A DNA stretch of 64,000 nt, taken from the NCBI GenBank assembly GCA_963514095.1, contig OY741284.1, forward strand, positions 6,668,016 through 6,732,015, in the 5' to 3' direction. Made by a program: the position numbers and the translations under genes. The stretch is from Eutrigla gurnardus (lineage: Eukaryota; Chordata; Actinopteri; Perciformes; Triglidae). Shown in pieces: positions 52,401-63,645 of the stretch. The notes beneath the pieces were generated by a model. That model saw only the letters and a program-made list of their open reading frames with translations. It made no database searches and was not told the DNA's origin. How positions within the stretch are numbered: position 1 is the first letter of the stretch; each line of letters begins with the position of its first letter.

Positions 52401-54776
52401 CTGGATTAAAAGTAGATTCATGGCAGCTCCACCTCTGTGTGTGGATATCCCCAAACCTCTGCAAATAAAACCAAAGTGTCCACTAACTTATTACACTTTT
52501 AATACCCATATTTCCTCATCTCTGCTCAGTCATGGCGGTCCTTGGTCATGGTGCTCTGTCATGTTGCATTTGGGGTTTATTGGTACAATGTTATCTTCTT
52601 TATTGTATATTTCCACATAGTTTCAGTGCTTTTTTATTGGTTTTATATGCTTCGCCCTGTGATCCATCATTGCACTGCACTTTATGTGTGCTCCTTGCTT
52701 ATGAATCTAGACGTTATTATTGGAATTCATGAATGTCAGATTTACTGTACTTTTTCTTCTGCACAGAACGATTAATACAGCTGATTTATTCATGAGTTTT
52801 CTTCAGATCTGACACGTCGTGGAGTATCTTGTACTTTTATAGAAGCAACATCCATGTGTGTTTGTGTGTTTGGAGTAACAGAACAACAACCGAAGAGCAG
52901 CGTCGCCCCTCCTCCTTTCTGTTTTAATATCTCTTATGGAAAACACATCACAATGATTCATTATCGTTCCACGAGCCACGATGGACCTGCACATGTTATT
53001 CCTACATAAGACCTAAGTTCACTGTTAATTCATCCTGTGCAGATTTCATAAAAAGTATGCAGTCTTAAACGTTCCATATTTCATAATCCTCCCAATACAT
53101 TTGTGTACGTACATTTATCAGAATATGATGACAACACTTCAAATAAAAACAAACATCTGAACATCTGTGTGGTGTTTAGGACATTTTATGAGTTCTGAAT
53201 GAGTTTTTAAGGAAAATAAATACAACTAGCTTTTTTGTTGCTCTTCATCATGTTCTAAGTGTGCTGACGTTTATTGATCTTAGCTGGATATTGATTAGAT
53301 AAAAATAGTTTATTTATACTGAAATGTTTGGTCAAGTTTGAAGTCGTGTCACTTCTAGAAAGCTCGTCACTATTCTATTTCTACTAACTGTTTCAACTTT
53401 TTATCCATTATTATGATTAGAAATCTATTTCAACGATTTAACCATGACATGTAGATGACTGTTCAGACCCACAAACAGGTGTTGGATAGGATTCATCCAT
53501 TATGATGGGAAGCGTAGTCCCCGTGGATGTGTATGGATGTGAGAAGCCGCTGCTCCCTCGCTGCAGCCGGTGAAGTTGATGTACAGATGAGTGTTGTTAG
53601 CCAGCAGAAGTGTATTAGATGAGCTCAAGATTACAGCCTCACAAGACTGCAGCGTTTGTCCTCTTGTAGACGACTCAATGAAAGCCTCTGGTTGGACGGT
53701 GAAGGATCTCTCCTGTCATTCTTCTGGTCGTGTCACCCGGACACTAGAAATGCGGGTCACCAGCTGAACGAGCAAAGGTCACGTTAGCATCCACAGCGTG
53801 CTCCCAACTAGGGTTCAGGGCCGATAAGCTGGAAAGGTAACACACCGTGACAACAGTGTTTACGGAGGCTTCTGGTTGGACTTATAGCAACACACGGCCA
53901 CCACAAGATGGTGCTGTTTCACTGCTATCTGAAGTTATCTGAGGGCTTTATGATATCTGTAGGATGTATGTTTAGAATACATTCTAAGGTTGTTTCTATA
54001 TAGAAGTTACTCAAAGTGGTTCAAGACTGATTCCATGATGATGTGATGTGAAACTATTTGAATTTGATAACTGCAGCAAAGTGACTGAGAACAATGATTT
54101 TACACGTTTGAGTCCACTCCATGTTTTCAGCTTCTATCTTTTTTTTACATCCAACATTAAAGACAGAGACCAATCGTAAACGTTGACAGACTTTTGTCTT
54201 TTTATTGGAGGAACTGTTTTGGTGGTCTGATGATGTACTGTAGACACTGGAGATGTCTTTCAGCTGGCACTTCCCAGAATGCTCTCTGCCGACTGGTCAG
54301 CTGTTTGCTCTCGGCTGGAAGAAAGGAATAAACATGACAAAGGTGAACATGTGCTACAATGTGACGTGACGTAGCATGAGTGTTCTTAAACAACGTTAAC
54401 AATTGAGGCAAAGTGTAATGGTGTCATTTTATTGGTATTCCAGCTAACTTTAAATCAATGCACAAGGATTTATTTCGCACCGTCTCAGGGGGCATGTAGT
54501 ACCACTGGCCAACAATAGGAGGAGGGGAGTAGCGCTTTATAGTAGTTTTGTAATCTCGTTTTTCATATTATTTTATACATTGTATTTAGTCATTCCTTAC
54601 ATTGTTGTATGATTGTTTCAGCAACTGTTCAAAGGACTAATATTTTATGTACATTCATTTTAATCAGAAGTATGTAATGTTGGCGCATAGCGCTGTGAAT
54701 ATGTTCCAGGAGCAATATGGGGCAGTTATGATGCTTAGAGGTTATATTATTTTAATGTAAGGTGTTGTAAACAACT
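52401..54776. other. 2.4-kb stretch without a recognised gene
   Basis: Scattered short frames only. An LTR-like look at 54480-54776 (purine tract AGGAGGAGGGGAG, later TTATTTTAATGTAAGGTGTT) shares a 20-bp phrase with the flank of the Gypsy 3' LTR. No tRNA or rRNA gene is seen. Confidence 0.35.
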
Positions 54777-55187
54777 GTATACTGTAACTTTACAGCTTCT
54801 TGGCAAAGCAATTACATCCCCCAACAAACCACTCTGAGGTAATAGAATGGCAGATTCATTAACACATATATTTTTCAACATAGAAGTAGAACAAATGCCA
54901 AGAAATTCAACTTCCTAGTCAAACTTTCCAAAGCCGTCTTAAAATCCTGAGAAATTGTGCAGAAACTTAAAGCCCACTCAAAGTCAATAGGTTTCCTCAA
55001 AAGGGCGTTCGCATGAGGGTTCATTGTTGTCTGCTTCTTGGTCTTTGAGCCTCTTCCAGGATTGATGCCCTGGAAGCACCTGTTAATAAGCAAAGATAGT
55101 TTCAGTTTTAAATAAATGTATTGCAGGCAGCATTTATCAAGGTGTTCATCTGTGCTTTTTTCCATATCAAACCCTAATAGACTTATA
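54777..55187 (-). repeat. Fourth copy of the tubulin-flank repeat, no tubulin nearby
   Basis: Matches 12531-12940 on the same strand, including CTTCTTGGCAAAGCAATTAC, the exon-like block (acceptor TTTGCTTATTAACAG at its 5' end) and the AAAAGCACAGATGAACACC segment. It shows the block can exist apart from the tubulin gene. Confidence 0.8.
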
Positions 55188-57370
55188 ATCCAAACTTGTT
55201 GGATCTTCAAGACAAACCTCAAGACAATCATTGAGTTGGAAGCCTGTACTATAATGTGAACTACAAGGTTAGAAGAGATCTTTATACAATACCTTTGAAT
55301 GAACTCCAGCGTCGACGATCCAGCAGCAGGATACTCGAGGTTGAAGACTTAATAGCTGCTGAAGAAAGCAGAAGAAAGGGTGTGGGCCCATCACGACATG
55401 TTTCTCAATGGATATAAGCCATCCAGAGGGCTTCATAAAGTCACCTGAAAATGAATAGATACAACATCATGTGTGATGAGCACTTTGAGATCTGCTTCAG
55501 ATACAAAGGGCTATACAAATGTAATTTGTTATCATTATTTTTATTATTTATTGCGGTGATGTAGATTTCTAGAATGAAAACAAAATACTGAGTTAGAAAT
55601 GTCGATACTAGATCCAAGTAACATTACCTTGAATGATCAAGCAGGGGGTGATGGGGCGTTCTGGAGTATTAATGTCCACAGCAGTGGTGTAAAAGTGGCA
55701 CATGGCTGTAACATAGTAACACACAATAGCATGGATTTAACATAAAGACAAATATTGTTCATTGGTCAGAGGTAGTAAATCATACAAGGTTATAAATGGC
55801 GTCTAATGTAATCACTCATTTTACATTTTAAATATTTGAATAAAAAATCTTTACATTTCAAGGATGCGTCAGGTGGTAGAGCTGATGGGTCAGGTGGTAT
55901 AGGCCCAGCAGCCTGCAGGTAGGACCTCTGCTTCCTAAACATGGATTTGCAGTCCCGTGTGTTTTCTGTAGCAGTCAGGCACCCCACACTGGTAGTAATA
56001 ATAGGGGGCATTAGTATGCTGTTTTGTGTGCTGAACAAAGTTATACACATTCTCATACACATGCTCACATCCAACCAATTTACAGTGGAACATTGTGGTG
56101 CATTTTAACTAGTCACCTACCTGATCTATTTCTCCTCACTCTTAGCCTGACACTGAACAGGATGGTTAGCCTGGCCATCTGATGCCTAGAAAACAAAGAA
56201 AAATGAGAAATTACACAAAGGCAACCAACAATACGAATTTCAGTTTGAATGCAGATTATGATCATGAGTATGTTGTAAAAAAGATGAAATCTGTACATAA
56301 AACGTAATGGACCTTTTTGGAGTTACATCACCTGTGAACTGCAATATTATCCCTAGCTGAAACTTTGACCGAGAGTAAAAGCGTTTTTGCAGAAAAGTAA
56401 CCTATCCGTGCATGGCGAGCAGCTGGTCTGTGTGTCATATCTACCGATGCAGGGAGCCTAACAAGTCTAACAAGAGTCATGACATTGTATTCCATTAAAA
56501 AGTGATATGAAAGTATGTCAAATAAATTCATAAAGTCATTGTATAAGTATAGAATTTTGAAATAATTCATGAAGAGTATTATAGTCACATTATAACATTA
56601 AAAAAAGGACATACACGTTCTTTGTCAAATAATTCATAGTAAAGTAGGTTAAAAAGTCAGAGTAGAGTTGATAAAAAAAATAGTCAAATAAAAATGGAAG
56701 AGTTGGTATAAAAAATCAGGGTATAAATGTGAAAAACAGTCCAAAGAAGCCACAGTGTTGTTTATACAAAACATTTAAAAAGTGATGGTGTAGTCTGTCA
56801 AAAGAGTGATAGTATATAAACTAGAACCAGGCAAGCCTAGTAAAGCCAGACCAGCACGCATACCAGTGGAGATATGTGTGGACGAATTAGGATTAATGTA
56901 AACAACTATGTGTGTATCGTGTGTCTAACACAGCAGCCGGAGTCAGTTTTTGAATATGCAAGGTCTTTCAAAGCCTAAGTTTGCGATAAAATGTAATGTG
57001 GTTTGTTTGCCGAATAGCCCACTAGATGGCGGTATTGGTGCTCAGATGGCCTGTTGAAGTTGAAATCATTAGCCATTTAATTTGATGATATGTTCGCCAT
57101 ATAGCCCACTAGATGGCTGTAGTAGTGCACAGAGGGCAACCTGTTGCATTTGAAGCTTTGATGTAAATTGTTAACATCAGTAAATAGCAACACTTTAGTG
57201 CGACCAATGTCTTTTTTAATGTATACATTTGTTGTTTAAATGTGCTTTATAAATAATTGTCTTCAATACAGCATGATGTTCATTTCGTAAATGAAGGTTC
57301 CATTTAGAGTCAAATAGACAACAGGGTATGCATTAGGGCGAGGCTGCTGTCTGATCTCTGATCTCTGATT

Positions 57371-57374
<4 letters not shown>
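55188..57374. other. Unassigned stretch with two CTCF-like motifs
   Basis: No supported gene; minus-strand frames near 55.8-56.3 kb look random. Two direct repeats of about 87 bp at 57014-57160 each begin TAGCCCACTAGATGGC. Confidence 0.35.
57019..57117 (+). promoter_or_regulatory. Two tandem CTCF-like motifs
   Basis: CCACTAGATGGCGG at 57019-57032 and CCACTAGATGGC at 57106-57117 fit the CTCF core CCASYAGRKGGC, in the same orientation. They lie between the Gypsy/Harbinger region and tubulin copy C. Binding is not shown by sequence alone. Confidence 0.35.

Positions 57375-57449
<75 letters not shown>
57375..57449. repeat. (TA)n microsatellite carrying the Tc1 insertion
   Basis: 75 bp of TA. 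It matches the (TA)n just upstream of tubulin copies A and B; after the Tc1 element the flank resumes with TATATATAGGTTTTTGATG as in copy A. Confidence 0.95.
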
Positions 57450-57452
<3 letters not shown>

Positions 57453-59027
57453 TGGTGTGAAAAAGTATTTGCCCCCTTCCTGCTTTCTTCTTTTTTTGCA
57501 TGTTTGTCACACTTAAATGTTTCAGATCATCAAACAAATTTTAATATAAGGCAAGGACAACACAACTAAACACAAAATGCAGTTTTTAAATGAAGTTTTC
57601 TTTTATTAAGGGGGGAAAAAATCCAAATGTACATTGCCCTATGTGAAAAAGTATTTGCCCCCTAAACCTAATAACTGGTTTGACGTTTGCAATAACTTGC
57701 AATGAGTCTTTGACAGCACTGTGGAGGAATTTTGGCCCACTCCTCTTTGCACAGTCTTTGTAATTCAACCTTATTGGAGGGTTTTCGAGCATGAACCGCC
57801 TTTTTGAGGTCATGCCACAGCATCTCAATAGGATTCAGGTCAGGACTTTGACTAGGCCACTCCAAAGTCTTAATTTTGTTCTTCGTTAGCCATTCAGAGG
57901 TGGACTTGCTGGTGTGTTTTGGATCATTATCCTGCTGCAGAACCCAAGTTCGCTTCAGCTTGAGGTCTCGAACAGATGGACGGACATTCTCCTTCAGGAT
58001 TTGTTGGTAGACAGCAGAATTCATGGCTCCATTTATCACAGCAAGTCTTCCAGGCCCTGAAGCAGCAAAACAGCCCCAGACCAGCACATTACCACCACCA
58101 TATTTTACTGTTGGTAGGATGTTCTTTTTCTGAAAAGCGGTGTTACTTTTACGCCAGATGTATTGGGACACACACCTTCCATAAAGTTCAGCTTTTGTCT
58201 CGTCAGTCCACAAAGTATTCTCCCAAAAGTGTTGGGGATCAGCAAGATGTTTCCTGGCAAACATTAGACGAGCTTTAATATTTTTTTGGCTCAGCAGTGG
58301 TTTTCGTCTTGGAACTCTGCCATGTAGGCCATTTTTGCCCAGTGTCTTTCTTATGGTAGAGTCATGAACATTGACCTTAATTGATGCAAACGAGGCCTGC
58401 AGTTCTTTTGATGTTGTTCTGGGGTCTTTTGTCACCTCTTGGATGAGTCGTCGCTGCACTCTTGGCGTCATTTTGGTTGGCCGGCCACTCCTGGGAAGGC
58501 TCATCACGGTGTAATGTATTCGCCATTTGTGGATTATGGCTCTCACTGTGGTTCTCTTGAGTCTCAAAGCTTTAGAAATGGCTTTATAACCTTTTCCAGA
58601 CTGATAGATCTTGATTGCTTTCTTTCTCATTTGTTCCTGAATTTCTTTGGTTTTCACCATGATGTCTTGCTTTTGAGGAGCTTCACTTTGTCAGGCAGGT
58701 CCTATTTAAGTGAATTCTTGATTGGGAACTGGTGTGGCAGTGATCAGGCCTGGGGGTGGCTAGAGAAATTGAACCTTGAAGTGATAACCCTTAGTTAAGT
58801 TATGTTTTAACTGGAGGGGCAAATACTTTTTCACACAGGGCCGTGTAGGTTTGGATTTTTTTCTCCCTTTATAATACAAACCTTCATTTAAAAACTGCAT
58901 TTTGTGTTTACTTGAGTTATCCTTGACTTATATTAAAATTTGTTTGGTGATCTGAAACATTTAAGTGTGACAAACATGCAAAAAAAGAAGAAAGCAGGAA
59001 GGGGGCAAATACTTTTTCACACCACTG
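57450..59027 (-). mobile_element. Tc1-type transposon, 1578 bp, nearly intact
   Basis: Ends CAGTGGTGTGAAAAAGTATT, flanked by TA on both sides. Terminal inverted repeats are about 200 bp, with a second, inner copy of the direct repeat (TGTGAAAAAGTATTTGCCCC) at about 57640-57662 and, on the right, at 58817-58836, the IR/DR arrangement of fish Tc1 elements. The outer about 100 bp of the two arms are almost identical. One uninterrupted transposase lies between them. The TA-only flank is missing the element in copies A and B. Confidence 0.95.
57668..58660 (-). CDS. Tc1-type transposase (330 aa, D90D34E)
   Basis: Uninterrupted frame. The N-terminal paired-like DNA-binding region has two helix-turn-helix parts (about 1-110) with a GRP motif (LPRSGRPTK, 55-63). 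The catalytic triad is Asp153 (WTDETK), Asp244 (QQDNDPKHTS) and Glu279 (LNPIEMLW), with exact Tc1 spacing of 90 and 34 residues. The Gly-rich loop is present (YGGGNVLVWGCF, 187-198). It cuts the element out and inserts it at TA. The C-terminus ends RLIASYCKRQTSY; relatives usually have about ten more residues here, so a short in-frame loss near the end is likely. This may reduce activity but leaves all catalytic residues. Confidence 0.93.
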   Translation of the reverse strand: MVKTKEIQEQMRKKAIKIYQSGKGYKAISKALRLKRTTVRAIIHKWRIHYTVMSLPRSGRPTKMTPRVQRRLIQEVTKDPRTTSKELQASFASIKVNVHDSTIRKTLGKNGLHGRVPRRKPLLSQKNIKARLMFARKHLADPQHFWENTLWTDETKAELYGRCVSQYIWRKSNTAFQKKNILPTVKYGGGNVLVWGCFAASGPGRLAVINGAMNSAVYQQILKENVRPSVRDLKLKRTWVLQQDNDPKHTSKSTSEWLTKNKIKTLEWPSQSPDLNPIEMLWHDLKKAVHARKPSNKVELQRLCKEEWAKIPPQCCQRLIASYCKRQTSY

Positions 59028-59390
59028 TATATATAGGTTTTTGATGTGTAGATGGTTTCATCAGAAACGAAAGTACAAGAGTAATATGAATCATGATGTA
59101 TATTTTGGTGACCAATCAACAGTATGGAACATTATAAGTCTAAAGGCGTTTCCACGTACGCCAAGTTCGGACTTGTGGGTTTAGTAGTTCAGACTTGGCT
59201 TGTAGTTTCAGTTTGATTCGGGAGTCCAGACTCTGGAGGACTTGGGCTGCGACTGATGACGGTGCACAAATCCACCAGAACGCAAGACAGGAGCACAGAT
59301 TGAGAAACGGCGTAAGGCCGGGTTGCTCTGACAAGGATTTACTTTAAACTTGCTCAAAATTAAGAAATATTAAACGTTAATATCGATGTT

Positions 59391-59541
59391 GCCCCTGGGT
59401 GATGTTGGGAATTTGAAATTGTGTTGACTCTTGAAATTTTGAGCGTATTCTAGTCCTGCTCAATGTGTTAAGTGTCCTGAGATGACTTCTGTTGTGATTT
59501 GACACTATAAATAAAATTGAATTGAATTGAATTGAATTGAA
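59391..59541 (+). mobile_element. SINE insertion, copy C only
   Basis: 151 bp ending in ATTGA repeats after CACTATAAATAAA. It is flanked by TGTT on both sides (59387-59390 and 59542-59545). The empty site (ATCGATGTTATTGGCAGG) is intact in copy A. The head has no clear tRNA boxes, so it is likely 5'-truncated or LINE-tail derived. Confidence 0.8.
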
Positions 59542-59589
59542 TGTTATTGGCAGGCGGGGTAGACCAATGGTGGAGGGCCATTTTAACAT

Positions 59590-59746
59590 TTGATTGGTTC
59601 AAAATGGTGTCTGTGTATTCTTGCGCAAATGAGCCAATTAACATTCGAGCTGAGACGTAGGGGGCGGGTCTTTATGCAGTATAAAGACGAACGTTGAGCC
59701 GTTACGTACGTTCATTGAGAGCTCATACACCGCATCCGGTACGAAA
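59590..59746 (+). promoter_or_regulatory. Promoter of beta-tubulin copy C
   Basis: GC box GGGGGCGGG, CCAAT-like elements and TATAAA at 59680-59685. The TATA-to-ATG distance (62) equals that of copies A and B. A proximal CCAAT is altered to CCAATTAAC, as in copy B. Confidence 0.8.
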
Positions 59747-62035
59747 ATGAGAGAAATTGTGCATCTTCAAGCCGGCCAATGTGGAAACCAGATTGGCGCT
59801 AAGGTTAGTTAAACTATATTTCGTTTGACTCGTGACTCACGTCGTGTTCTCCGCCGGGCTCTCTGCTCCCGGAGCGGCGCTTTGTGCCCGTTCGCGCCAC
59901 TGAAACCACACCCTGGAAATATAAACTGTCCTCTTTGTGAAAATGGCCATTTAAAGCTGAACGAAACGAATGCCCTTTTGGGTCGTCTTCAGTACCATCA
60001 TGTGTTGGAGTTAAAGACGAATAGAAACGATTTAAACGTATTTTTGCATTTGTAAAACGTATCTCTAAATTAACGTATGCCCGCCTTGGGTATGGGTTTA
60101 CATGGCGTGTTTGAGGCCTACTTGGCGATTACATTGCTATTTAATAACTGCGATTTTTTTTTTGACCAAGTGAATGACAGAAGTGCAGTAGGTCACACTT
60201 AAATCTGTGCCACTGCAGCAAGGACTCAGCATTAGTACATCTGAATATGAGACGATACACAAATTATAATATAATGGTCAAAATAACTATTTACGATATT
60301 AACCCAATGATCAAATTATGCTCAAAACATCAGCAATCAAATGGTGTTCGATTTATATTTTGAAAAGATAAAATTTGATTTTGATTTTGTTACAGATGAG
60401 CAGCATTGTCTATCTAGCTCCAACCGTTATTTAAAAAAAAAACTCACATGAATTTTAACTGTCTAAACATTAATGACATGCATATTTAATGGATGAATGT
60501 TGCTTCTATCATTTGAGCGTGAAGAGCTAACAAAGGTTTGCATTCTTTCCTAATAGTTTTGGGAGGTGATCAGTGACGAGCATGGTATTGACCCAACTGG
60601 TACTTACCATGGTGACAGTGACCTGCAACTGGACAGGATCAACGTCTACTACAATGAAGCCTCAGGCAAGTTGAAGCTGGTCTGCTTTTATTTATTTATT
60701 TATTTATTGTTTATATAGTGCATGAATGACATTTAATTTTTGTTCACCACCCCTTTTTTTTTTTTATAGGTGGTAAATATGTGCCCCATGCTGTACTGGT
60801 TGATCTGGAGCCAGGTACCATGGACTCTGTGAGGTCTGGTCCTTTAGGCCAGATCTTCAGACCAGACAACTTTGTCTTCGGTAAATATTTTGTACACTTA
60901 TGGTGCATATCATGGGTAGAAGATTCAAGTTTCTCCACGTTTGTGTGAAGCTTAACCTGATTCGTCTCTTGCAGGCCAGAGTGGAGCTGGCAACAACTGG
61001 GCTAAGGGTCACTACACAGAGGGGGCAGAGCTGGTGGACTCTGTCCTGGATGTGGTGAGGAAGGAGGCAGAGAACTGCGACTGCCTTCAGGGTTTCCAGC
61101 TCACACATTCCCTGGGTGGAGGTACCGGCTCCGGTATGGGCACCCTGCTCATCAGCAAGATCCGTGAAGAGTACCCCGATCGCATCATGAACACCTTCAG
61201 CGTGGTGCCTTCCCCAAAAGTATCAGACACAGTTGTTGAGCCCTACAACGCCACACTGTCGGTCCACCAGCTTGTAGAAAACACAGACGAGACCTTCTGC
61301 ATCGACAACGAGGCCCTTTACGACATCTGTTTCCGTACCCTCAAGCTCACGACCCCCTCATACGGAGACCTCAACCACTTGGTCTCTGCCACCATGAGCG
61401 GCGTCACCACCTGCCTCAGGTTCCCCGGGCAGCTCAACGCTGACCTGCGTAAGCTTGCTGTCAACATGGTGCCGTTCCCCCGTCTGCACTTCTTCATGAC
61501 GGGCTTTGCCCCCCTCACAAGCCGAGGCAGCCAGCAGTACCGAGCACTCACCGTGCCAGAGCTCACCCAGCAGATGTTCGACTCCAGGAACATGATGGCT
61601 GCCTGTGACCCACGCCACGGCCGCTACCTGACCGCGGCTGCCATCTTCCGTGGCCGCATGTCCATGAAGGAGGTAGATGAGCAGATGATGAATGTGCAGA
61701 ACAAGAACAGCAGCTACTTTGTTGAATGGATCCCCAACAATATCAAGACCGCTGTCTGTGACATTCCTCCCCGTGGTCTCAAGATGTCGGCCACTTTCAT
61801 TGGAAACAGCACCGCCATCCAGGAGCTGTTCAAGCGCATCTCTGAGCAGTTCACAGCCATGTTCAGGCGCAAAGCTTTCCTCCACTGGTACACCGGTGAG
61901 GGCATGGATGAGATGGAGTTCACCGAGGCAGAGAGCAACATGAACGACTTGGTGTCCGAGTACCAGCAGTACCAGGATGCCACCGCTGAGGAAGAGGGGG
62001 AGTTTGATGAAGAGGGTGAGGAAGACCTGGCCTAA
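59747..62035 (+). CDS. tubb: Beta-tubulin, copy C (4 exons, 445 aa)
   Basis: Exons 59747-59803, 60557-60665, 60770-60880 and 60975-62035, same sizes and phases as copies A and B, no stop. Intron 1 is only 753 bp because of two deletions. Intron 2 uses the GC donor (TCAG|GCAAGT). Product differences: HLQAGQ, EHGIDP (the usual vertebrate residue; A and B have Val), KYVPHA for KYVPRA (Arg to His at a nearly invariant site), GPLGQ, VVRKEAENC and LKMSATFIGNST (canonical Ser; A and B have Ala). The rest, including the tail, matches copy A. It appears functional. Poly(A) candidate ATTAAA at 62429-62434. Confidence 0.95.
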
Positions 62036-62119
62036 ATGTATCACTTTTCCAAATATCATCTGCCCGATTGTTGATGCGAGCTGTAATGTTCCAAGTCGTT
62101 TCCAGTTCTTGTTGTTCAG

Positions 62120-62195
62120 GAAGAGGGTGAGGGCAAGCTGGCATAAATGAATCACTTTTCCAAAGCTCTGCTGTACAATTGTTGATGTGAACTGT
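62120..62195 (+). repeat. Second copy of tubulin tail (copy C)
   Basis: GAAGAGGGTGAGG, GCAAGCTGGCATAA, ATGAATCACTTTTCC, as in copy B, 85 bp after the true stop and preceded by TTCTTGTTGTTCAG. Confidence 0.85.
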
Positions 62196-62839
62196 CACGT
62201 TCAATTTCCTTCAAGTTTTCATTGTTCAGTGTATCGTTCATTTTAAAAGTTCTCCTTCACGTTCCAGTCTGCCTTCCTTGTTTTTCTGCCCGAGTATGTG
62301 ATGAAACTCCTCACTGACTTCATGTGAAGGTAATGCTAGGTGTTGCACCACACTCTACATGTTGTAGCTGTTCCCCGCTTTATTTTGTCAAATGAGATTT
62401 TCCATACCACAAATGCAGGTGTTTAAATATTAAAATGTTTTAAACTGGCATCTGAGCATTGACTCTAAAATGTGTATTTTATATTGCACTGGGGTCTTGA
62501 ACACTAAAGCAGCGTCGGCAAATTGAGCCTAACTCTGGGTTCTGGATGAGTTCAATGAAGAGTTACACCTGCCGACTCTACAAAGCCATCATCAATGGAG
62601 TGCAGATCCTCTGTGTTTAAGGAGGAAACGAGCTCATCCTTCAAAAGTGGAGCGACGTGACTGAAACTAAGCAGACTGAATTGACTGCAGGTCGAAATGA
62701 TGCATACGAATATTGAGCAAATGGTTTTAATCATATTTCACATATTAAACGGTAGAGCAGATATCTCAATGAAGAAACACCCTTAAACATTTCACAAAAC
62801 TCCTGTTCAGAGAGAATATTTTTACCTGTGTGTGTGTGT

Positions 62840-63241
62840 ATACAAACACTGCAAAAAAATTTCGCTGTGAATTCACAATTATTGGATAATTTTTTGCATT
62901 ACTTTCACAGTAAGGATAACAGCAATATACTGTGACTTTTAGTCACAGCAATTTACTGTAATTTTGAATCTGTTACAATGCATGTTGTAAAAGCACGACT
63001 GTATACTATAACTTTACAGCTTCTTGGCAAAGCATTTACATCCCCCAACAAACCACTCTGAGGTAATAGAATGGCATATTTATTAACACATATTTTTTTC
63101 AACATAGAAGTAGAACAAATGCCAAGAAATTCAACTTCCTAGTCAAACTTTCCAAAGCCATCTTAAAATGCTGAGAAATTGTGCAGAAACTTCAAGGTGT
63201 TCATCTGTGCTTTTTTCCATATCAAACCCTAATAGACTTAT
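62840..63241 (-). repeat. Conserved repeat, copy C flank, internally deleted
   Basis: Same block as at 12.4-12.94 kb, but the exon-like part is interrupted by a deletion between about 63190 and 63195 that removes the CFLGIN segment and its acceptor. This shows it is not under strong constraint here. Confidence 0.6.
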
Positions 63242-63494
63242 TGTTAAAATAATTTTCCCGTAAACGAATAAATTCACCCAAGGAGGAGATCGGAGACATA
63301 AGTAAAGTCGACGTCTGACTTTAATCTTGTACAAGAGGAGCAGTTACAATGCAACAAGGTGTGAGGATGCTACAGAGGAAGTGCTCAAATCACTGTTGTG
63401 ACTTGAGTCTTTTAAAGGCACAGGAGATAACGCGTCACTGACAGTTAACCTTCATGTAGAACAAGACATCATGACTACCAGGCCTCTGATAACA
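63242..63494 (-). repeat. LTR-like block, copy C
   Basis: Reverse-complement counterpart of 39507-39759, with TGTTA...TAACA ends, the TATA-like CTTTTAAAG and ATTAAA. About 135 bp next to it in copy B is absent here. Confidence 0.45.
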
Positions 63495-63645
63495 TTTAGG
63501 TCAGATCGCTCTTATTTACATAGATGTCAGCTAGCCACCAGCATTATCTATTAGCCGAAGAAGTCCGGACGGAGAAGCAATGTTCTAAACTAGCTCTGGT
63601 CAAAACTAGCCAAGTCCTCCACCCGCTGACGATGTGATGGACATG

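Larger units (their letters stand above)
59028..63600 (+). repeat. Segmental duplication, copy C (beta-tubulin)
   Basis: Same orientation as copy A. Homology resumes right after the Tc1 element and runs through the gene, the duplicated tail, the conserved repeat and the LTR-like block, ending near 63600 as copy B does near 39260. C is closer to B than to A at several coding and intron positions. It has two deletions in intron 1 and a SINE insertion upstream. Confidence 0.85.
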
